Source of the DNA: Lotus japonicus
Taxonomy: Eukaryota > Streptophyta > Magnoliopsida > Fabales > Fabaceae
Assembly (NCBI RefSeq): GCF_012489685.1
Contig: NC_080042.1
Span: 45,684,066 to 45,748,065, forward strand
Direction of reading: 5' to 3'
DNA: 64,000 nt
Part shown: piece after piece, positions 58,301 to 64,000 of the stretch
Position numbering within the stretch: the stretch's first letter is position 1
How the letters are laid out: each line of letters opens with the position of its first letter
Translations under genes and position numbers: made by a program
Notes under the pieces: model-generated
Databases searched by the model: none
What the model was told of the DNA's origin: nothing
The model's input: the letters and a program-made list of their open reading frames with translations, nothing else

Positions 58301-61300
58301 TGTCGTTTGTGGCCGTGACTCGTGTTAAAGTGTCTGAACCATGCTACTGTGGGATTTTGTTACTGTGGTTTTTGCTTCTTTGGGTTTCGTTTGCAAGTTG
58401 TTGATGGAGCAGTGGTTTGGTGGACAATAGTTATCACTTTTGGTTACTCTTGGTAGTCTAAACGAGGACTTAAAACTACAATTGGTGTAGTTGTGGCAAG
58501 ACACATGGTGCCCTGATGAGAACCAGAATACAGAAATAGAGAACAAGGTATGAGAATAAGGAAACACTTGGATTAATACTGAAATAGAAGAAACAGAAAT
58601 GCAATAGCTACTGCTATTGCCCCAGAGTAAGACTCCTGTAGAAGAAGAGACTCTCTTCACTCTACTCTTAACAACCTATTTCTCAACATACCCCAACCCT
58701 CATCCTAACAGAAACTTATATAGGAAACCTTCTCTCACTCTTTTGCACCTTCCTACCCGCAAAAGGCGTAACTAACTGTGCCAGCTCACTCCTCAAAAGA
58801 TTCCCCTCCTCTCTTATTCTTTCTAACATAAACTTTCCATATTTTGGGCCTAGACTCATGAGCTGCAGCCCCACTTCCACTAAGGGTTCTATCATGCCCT
58901 CACGCTTGTTCTCTTTCCTTTTTGCCCACATGTTCTCCAGATTCTTAGGCATAAGAATTTCAGTTCTCGGTTTTTCGCGGTTCTTGCCCAGAACCAGTCT
59001 TCCTCTCCTCCCTGTTCCATTCCAGAAGTCCATTGGTCCAGATTGGCAGCAAGGAAGTATGCTCGTATTACTCAAAAACTTGTTTCAACACTAAATTTAA
59101 GGATCTCAAGATTCAGAACATGGTTGGCTCTAGTTTCTTGTTTTGGTTTCTTGTTTTTTTTATGGCACAGTGTGGTTTTGGAGTTGGAAAAGATTTTTGC
59201 TCTCTATTAAAGTGGAGAATTGGTTTTGCATTGTGTGGTTTGTTGGTGTATAAATTTTGGACTATTCTCTCTCCGGCAGCAGCAACTTCTCAAGTTAATT
59301 ATATTTGTTACAAGCTATGCATATGACATATATGCTCTAGCTTGAGGGGAGGATCTGGATATTGTTAAATTTTAATTATATTTGTTACAAGCTATGCATA
59401 TGACATATATGCTATAGCTTGAGGGGAAGTGTTATTAGAGACTACGGTCAGCCACCACCGTCGGATTTCAAGCCACGCGCCCTCACGTGCCTCCCATCTC
59501 TCTGCGTGTGAAGTCCACGCGCCGCTCTCTCCGCTGCTTTGTTCTAGCTGGTCCTCTTTGTGTATCAGCCAGGTTTGGTTTTAAGGATCCTCTGTTTTGA
59601 CGTGTGTTGTGTCGTCACAGTTGTGATCATCCGGTCGTCCTCTCCCTGTTTGGTTTGTGGGTTTGCTATTTTGACCCTGTTTGGACGTTTCTCGTGCCAT
59701 CTCTCATTGTTGGCCAAGTTTGGTTTGGTTTGGTTTGGTTTGGTTTGGTTTAGTTTGTTTTAGTTTGGTTTGGTTTGGTTTAGAGTTTTAACTCTGTTTT
59801 GTCGCTCAGGTTCCGCATTGGATTTTGAGACTTGAGTTGTTGTTTGCGTCTCATTGATCGAGATGCTCTTATAATACCGCTCTTGGCTGACTTTATGCAA
59901 TTTGGTTTTGAAGGTGACAATGTCACCTTCGTTTGTTTCGTCTCGATTGTTTGGTTTTCTGGTTTAGGGCTTCAGCTGCGAGTTGCGCTGGCCCACTCTC
60001 TAATGTTTGAGAGTTGTCTGTGTCAAAGTTGACACCATTGTTTGTCTTAGAAGCCATCAATCGATCGACCTCAAGTATGTTTTGTTTCTGTGTGGTTGTT
60101 GTTGGTGAGTTGTTGCTTCAGCCTTGTTTTGTTTTCGGGCGTATTGTTGCTGGTTTTTTTTCGCCCTTGTTTGCTGGCTCAGCTACCCTACGACACTCCA
60201 GAAGAATTGGTTTTTGTCTTGCATCAATTTCAGCCAGATCAAGTATGAGAAGTTGTCTTTTGCCTGCCCATGAATTTAGCAGAAGTTCAAAAGATTATTC
60301 AATTTGAAGTATGAGAAGTTGGCTTTTGCTGCCATGGATTTACTAGAAGTTTGAAAAGTTATTCAATTCAGAGATTTGCCAAGACTGTCATTATTAAGGG
60401 ATATCTATTAAGATAATTTTCTTCTTGGGTTCGATTTGTTACAAGCTTAAAGCTAAGTAAGCTTTAGCTTGAGGGGGAGTGTTGAATATCTATTAAGATT
60501 TAGTTTATTATTAGTCTTATCTCATAGAGATATTGTTAAGATTTGTTTATCTATTTTAGATTAGTATCTATTTAAATAGAGATGATATCTATTTAATTAG
60601 AGATAGGTTTAGATATATTTAGTTTGTTTTTATCTCTTTGTTAGTCTATAGTCAAGTATTAATCAATGAAATACAAGTAATATTTTATCAAATTCAAGTA
60701 CCCTCAACAGTAGTGAAAACCGGAATATAGGGATCAAATGAATGCCAAATTATCAAAGGTACTCTAGTGTGATCAAGGTGGCAAAGGAGCAATATGATAT
60801 TGGAAGATTGCTTGTTCCTATCCTTCATTTTAGTCACTGTCATTACTTTAACCATGTCTTGGATACAAATAGCATAATCTCCCCAATTCCTTGCCATGGT
60901 GGCTGTGAAAATTGACTCATCATCATGGTTCCCTAGATTGCTGAATAGTTGATACTTGAACTCAGCAGGGAAATAACTACAAGGTTTATAAACCTCATTA
61001 TCAACTCTTTGGACCAAGAACTCAAGTTTACCCAATATACTATACTCCACAGAATGACAATATAGAACAAATCACTTAAATACTTGTTCTTAGCCCCCAC
61101 TGTTCTTCGACTTCCTCCCCCATCCTCATATTGTGTCCACCCGGATCAATTAATAACCCCAAAATACTGTCTTGCTCCTGTCCAGTACCAAGATGGCCAA
61201 AACTAGTAGTAAAAGCTTCAACAATCAATTTGTTTGTACTACCATGGCCTTGTTCCAATCTACCAAAAAATTTATATGCATACCTGTGTTGCAACTCACA

Positions 61301-63348
61301 ATCAAAGCTGAAGTATAATTTTGACACAGCAATCCCATCCTCTTCAATGCCTACACTTGTAGTCAACAGCATAGTTCTCTGTAACTCTTTGAAATGAGTT
61401 CTGGTTCCCTGCTTCAAGTACATGGGCAGATTGGGTTTTGACCCAAAAGCTGATAAGTTGGCCCAATCTATTAATTTGACTCCACTATTCTGTTGTAATG
61501 CCCAATCCCCCCTTTTAGTGTTTTGGGATTGTCCCATTCGCTTAGAAAAAATGTTCAACTCAGACCCAATCCTTGCTGGCCTCGTCTCTGTTTTGAGATC
61601 ATTCCAGAAACAGTACCACTCACGCATGGTTACAGTGATCAGTTTAGCTTGTCTCTTATCTTCGACTTTCCCTTTGATCACCACACAAATAGTTGATTTC
61701 GATGAAATTAGTGGCAGAAACTGTACCTGCATGTTTGCTGCCTTCATCTCCTTCGCTTGTGGAATTGCTCTCGTCGACACCTCTCTTGCCGTTTGCGAAG
61801 TAGCGAACTTTGCAGGAGTACTGTGCTCTGACGGATCCAATGATGGAGGCAGATCCTCCTTGCGACATTGGAGAAGACTCATCTTCAATCTGTCATCTCT
61901 CTTCCCCATTGGTGCACGACTTGCGACGATAAACTCCACCGACGTCGACGCCCACAAAGCCCCAATATTAGGCAGTTTCGCCGGTGGACGATTTACCATC
62001 TCCGGCATGCAAACAAGCGTGTTTGGCGGTTTCACCGGCGAACGTTTTGTCTTCTCCGGCCCACCAAGAAATGTGTGTGGTCGCTTCCATGGTGGCTGCA
62101 TGGTGGTTTCCGTCAACGTGGCCTCCGCAGCAACTTGTAACATCGTGCCCAACACATCACCATTTTGGACATGCAGGATCTTGCCACTCTTCATCTCCAA
62201 TTGCGGCATTGCTACCTCTGATGCAAGATTGAAGCCCTTCATCGCAAAAGTTAGGTTTTTCTCCACATCTGAAGCGAACTTCGATTCCTTTCGCAGTGCC
62301 TCCGCCGCTACTCGATCTTCCTCCGCCGCTTCAACATTGGGTTCCAGCGTCTCCTCAGAAGTCAAATCTTCCTCTGCTTCTGATGGTTGCTCACCCACCG
62401 TAGCGTATCTCTCTTCTTCCACCATCGTCTTCGTTCCTCTCAACAACGCCGCTGCTGCCGCTGTTCGCTCCGCTTCGATTGCAGCCTCCGATTCTCTCTG
62501 CGCAGCCTCTGCTTCTCTCCTTTCTTGTTCCCTCTATTTTCTCCTCTCTTCAAGTTCTCGCAATTTGTTCTCCAATCTTGAGATTTCTTTCTCAAGATCA
62601 GGATTTGCAACAAGTCGCACCCCCATTTTCTTCGCCACCGCCGCTAGGACGAACTCGTTCTTTCCGGTGATAGCCTCCACTGACTCCATCCTCGCTCTCA
62701 ATTCTTGGTTTTCCTGAACAACTTCTGAACTTGCCATTCTTCTCCTTTCCTCTTGCGCAGCCCAGGATTGTCGTGGTTCAGGCACCAGGATGGTGCTCTG
62801 ATACCAATGATAGAAACCTGATTTTTATTGATAGTAAACCCTAATTCCCAATTGGAAACTAGGGGAAAGATACAAGAGAAAGGGATACCAAACACCCTCT
62901 CTAACCCTAGAAAGAGAACCACTTCTCTCTCTAAACCCAATTCCTAACTGAATACAAAGAAACCCCTAATGTTCACTAACCTCTCTTATTTATAGGCAAC
63001 ATGCCTTATAACTGTCTAACTAACTTCCTAACAACTAACAATTCCTAACTAACCCTGCATTCCTATCATATCACCTCGAACTGATTTTTGAATAACCCTT
63101 TTCTTGTGATGGCTCTTTTGACTTCCTTCCCAAGACACCAAGAACAAGAACAAATTTTAAAAGAAAATGAGAAAAGGATACTTACATGTTGCAACCTAAA
63201 ATGAAAGGTCTAGAATAAAAAATTGAAATATTAACAATAATGGAGCTCTTCTGGAATAGAAATGTTTTTCTTTTTTCAATTTTGAATTACCTGTATAACA
63301 GTCTTTGATCCAATAAATGCTTCAATCTTCTTCCAGTCACGGTCAAAT
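51068..63348 (-). CDS. RVE: REVEILLE (RVE6/RVE8-like) MYB transcription factor, 5' end outside window
   Basis: Six exons read leftwards: 63348-63291 ([22 protein letters not shown] repeat), 55985-55865 ([13 protein letters not shown]; the SHAQKYF signature), 55774-55610, 55440-55339, 54699-54590 ([19 protein letters not shown]), 54357-54298 ([20 protein letters not shown]) and the last exon 51166-51068 ending LRSAT-stop; the SHAQKYF exon follows the first listed one, giving seven blocks in total. All phases close. Introns are GT-AG except the one after 55339, which needs a GC donor (agag/gcaagg). The single MYB-like domain plus this C-terminal block defines the LHY/CCA1-like RVE8 clade: nuclear clock factors that bind evening-element promoters, with LNK proteins as coactivators. 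The exon or exons encoding the start of the MYB repeat lie beyond 64000. Closest paralogue (RVE4, 6, 8 or other) not resolved. Confidence 0.93.
51573..51739. mobile_element. Small MITE-like element with cagtgttat ends
   Basis: 167 bp bounded by cagtgttatt and the inverted ataacactg, with ggcgga-type repeats inside. hAT-like in character. An 8-bp target duplication is not clear, so the boundaries are provisional. It sits in the last RVE intron. Confidence 0.5.
51740..53308 (+). pseudogene. Dead Ty3/Gypsy chromovirus fragment in the last RVE intron
   Basis: The plus strand begins with [12 protein letters not shown], the end of Gypsy RNase H, and decays through stops. Much of integrase is missing. 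It ends in a chromodomain-like segment ([14 protein letters not shown], then [15 protein letters not shown]). It is interrupted at 52175-53160 by a hAT-like element; reading across the two target copies restores a basic VYVRRKKR tail. Old relic with no function expected; the end after about 53200 is vague. Confidence 0.75.
52175..53160. mobile_element. Non-autonomous hAT-like element
   Basis: 986 bp. The terminal inverted repeats are ctatgaagcacggac and, at the other end inverted, ctaggaagcacggac. A perfect 8-bp duplication, gtgaggag, lies at 52167-52174 and 53161-53168. Subterminal acacgg/ccgtgt repeats occur at both ends. It has no transposase. An (AT)n run lies at 52271-52299. Confidence 0.88.
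53309..53826. mobile_element. Second non-autonomous hAT-like element
   Basis: 518 bp with ends ctatgttgtcaatccc and inverted ctaggttgtcaatccc. Flanks are ggtataag (53301-53308) and gatataag (53827-53834), an 8-bp duplication with one mismatch. It shares the cta(t/g)g-type start with the element at 52175 but not its interior. Confidence 0.8.
53835..54297. other. Intron remainder with a 42-bp tandem pair
   Basis: RVE intron sequence. The only structure is a 42-bp duplication (54057-54098 and 54099-54141, ctagaggataggatgtcttg) with small differences. Confidence 0.7.
54358..55338. other. RVE introns flanking the exon at 54590-54699
   Basis: AT-rich intron sequence on both sides of the LPDFSQ exon. 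No other feature seen. Confidence 0.7.
56276..56676 (+). pseudogene. Ty1/Copia RNase H relic in the RVE intron
   Basis: The plus strand decodes, with frame breaks, to a Copia RNase H: an Asp-Ala-Asp-Trp-Ala start, a [12 protein letters not shown] segment, [22 protein letters not shown], then KHKTYEIGL and a decayed tail with [15 protein letters not shown]. It is unrelated to the LTR element at 57022, which has its own boundaries. Non-functional. Confidence 0.75.
57022..57282 (-). repeat. 3' LTR of the RVE-intron element
   Basis: 261 bp. It matches 62808-63068 with very few differences (C/G near 57034, T/G near 57076 and T/A near 57174 seen). Confidence 0.93.
59295..59430 (+). repeat. Duplicated polypurine-tract-like segment
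   Basis: About 55 bp (ttaattatatttgttacaag ... cttgagggga) occurs at 59295-59350 and 59372-59427. A third, shorter relative precedes the right LTR at about 60437-60479. Each ends in a Copia-like polypurine motif. Confidence 0.85.
59718..59783 (+). repeat. (TTTGG)n microsatellite
   Basis: About a dozen imperfect tggtt/tagtt units inside the nested element. Confidence 0.9.
61076..62737 (-). pseudogene. Large gag-position ORF of unknown function, one internal stop
   Basis: One minus-strand frame of about 553 codons from ATG 62737 (MASSEVVQ) to 61076, broken by a single tag stop at 62536-62534. The N-terminal 130 residues are Glu/Arg/Ala-rich and coiled-coil-like ([13 protein letters not shown]). 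The middle is basic and Pro-rich. The C-terminal part has [15 protein letters not shown] and FDPGG-like (IDPGGHN) segments. It lacks a CCHC knuckle and any protease, RT or integrase motif. Placement straight after the primer site suggests a gag-like or accessory role; that is inference. The long plus-strand frame overlapping it (61422-62717) is a shadow. Confidence 0.55.
62808..63068 (-). repeat. 5' LTR of the RVE-intron element, with adjacent primer site
   Basis: 261 bp, followed on the minus strand by ttggtatcagagcacca (62791-62807), the methionine tRNA primer site. Confidence 0.92.
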
Positions 63349-64000
63349 CTGGATATAAAAGTAAAGGAACAAAACAATGTGAGGACTATATCAAATGGCG
63401 ACACCAAGTCCAATATAGAAAAAAAGCAAACACTAGCTTTAATTTGAAGTACTAAATTTCATATCTGGAAAGGAATTAAGTTTCAACCTTTAAATGAAGC
63501 TCTCTATCATGAGGATGCAATGACTTCCCCAATCTTTAGTTATTATTTATCAACATTCAAATGTTATACACGCCCACACAGGTATGAAGTGTATGTGATT
63601 AGAGAAAAATGACCATATTTTCAAAGACTTTATGTTTATCAGGAAGTCTTATGTTTATGGTTTCGCTTTGTGCCCTCATACATGTTTCAAAGGAAGTTCT
63701 ATTACTAAAAGTCAAAGAGATTATACAGCTTTGCATTTTTAGTCACTGTGGCTGACTTGTTTCTTCTTAGGGTTTTCCCCCTTTTCAGGAGTGATTTTTA
63801 TCTACCCACCAGATGTATGATTATTTCTATTTTCCATAATATTTTCTTCTAAAGAAAAGGATAATAATCAATCCCTAATATGACAACATAAAATTAAAGA
63901 GGCATTTGCAGTGACATGGCTCTAGCCTCTAGGTCATTCTATAGTCCACCATGAGCAAATAATATATTTACCATGCTATTAAAATCACAAGGGGGAGAAA
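63349..64000. other. RVE intron continuing past the right edge
   Basis: Upstream intron of the RVE-like gene. The next exon is not inside the window. No other feature seen. Confidence 0.65.

Larger units (their letters stand above)
57727..60699 (+). mobile_element. Nested small non-autonomous LTR element
   Basis: 2,973 bp, plus orientation, TSD accct at 57722-57726 and 60700-60704. LTRs lie at 57727-57962 (236 bp) and 60480-60699 (220 bp). Both start tgttgaatat; the difference is a 16-bp loss in the right copy between direct repeats of gtctata. The primer site tggtatcagagc (57963-57974) abuts the left LTR, and the polypurine tract agcttgagggggag abuts the right one. The interior has only short frames and no pol. 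A minus-strand open stretch at 58716-59075 and a promoter-like 3' piece around 58490-58740 look like captured fragments of other elements. Confidence 0.88.
57341..61050 (-). pseudogene. Unknown ORF of the RVE-intron element, split by nested insertion
   Basis: The upstream part 61050-60705 starts [14 protein letters not shown]. The reading crosses the target copy accct and continues after the nested element at 57721-57341 ([15 protein letters not shown]...) to a stop at 57341. Together it would be about 240 codons. It includes Cys and Trp residues and aromatic stretches but no domain I recognise. Because two halves 3 kb apart share one frame, the ORF was intact when the nested element landed. 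The coding call is tentative. Confidence 0.4.
57022..63068 (-). mobile_element. LTR element without pol in the RVE intron
   Basis: 6,047 bp in minus orientation. Its 261-bp LTRs lie at 57022-57282 (3') and 62808-63068 (5'), with TSD tatca at 57017-57021 and 63069-63073. A Met primer site (62791-62807) and a G7 polypurine tract (minus ttttcagggggggcgtat, 57283-57300) are in place. The interior encodes no protease, RT or integrase; instead there are two non-pol frames. It contains the nested element 57727-60699. Best described as a large non-autonomous (LARD-like) element relying on enzymes in trans. Confidence 0.9.

Noticed and set aside
58716..59075. Minus-strand 119-codon frame within the nested element as a gene
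   Set aside because: No recognised domain, no start context, and the surrounding sequence looks like a captured retrotransposon fragment. Mentioned under the element only.
61422..62717. Plus-strand open frame of 431 codons
   Set aside because: It is exactly opposite the minus-strand frame 61076-62737, which has the right position after the primer site and a protein-like coiled-coil composition. The plus frame has low-complexity Ser/Ala runs typical of an antisense shadow.

Overview
The window is plant nuclear DNA, most likely from a eudicot and probably a legume. That placement rests on the transposon families and on my recognition of protein families; no sequence search was run. About 80% of the window is nested retrotransposons. 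The only host gene I can support is a minus-strand REVEILLE (RVE6/RVE8-like) MYB transcription factor. It occupies roughly 51.1-63.4 kb, and its first exon or exons lie beyond the right edge.

Region 1 (1-49,772) is a tandem duplication of a non-coding unit of about 3.3 kb. The left copy has been split into three pieces (1-246, 21632-24119, 45710-46310) by two insertion clusters; the right copy (46434-49772) is intact. Cluster A is a solo LTR of a Ty3/Gypsy Tekay-like chromovirus (247-21626, TSD ttcaa). A complete and very young Tekay-like element (2821-19912, TSD ctttt, LTRs about 4.1 kb) later inserted into it. The young element contains a 100-N assembly gap at 11206-11305, flanked by a near-identical 4.05 kb duplication of its own gag-pol that looks like an assembly artefact. 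Cluster B is a decayed Ty3/Gypsy Tat/Retand-like element (24120-45704, TSD atatc). Inside it are a second Tekay-like solo LTR (26335-29828, TSD cgact) and a minus-strand Ty1/Copia Sirevirus (30192-40998, TSD gttcc).

Region 2 (49,773-64,000) starts with a perfect 2 x 214 bp tandem repeat, followed by the RVE gene. Six coding exons are visible, with consistent phases, one GC-AG intron and the diagnostic SHAQKYF motif. The last intron holds a dead chromodomain Gypsy fragment carrying two small hAT-like elements. The intron before the SHAQKYF exon has grown to 7.3 kb, because a minus-strand LTR element without pol (57022-63068, TSD tatca) landed in it and was itself hit by a small non-autonomous LTR element (57727-60699, TSD accct).

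The most unusual signals are these. (i) An open reading frame lies inside the long Tekay-like LTR, preceded by candidate splice signals; it can be aligned in three diverged LTR families with many synonymous codon changes. (ii) Antisense genes occur in both the Sirevirus (32206-32598, with its own TATA box) and the Tat element (about 44643-42773). (iii) A foldback of about 1 kb is present in both copies of the duplicated unit. (iv) The RVE intron element carries reading frames of unknown function in place of pol.
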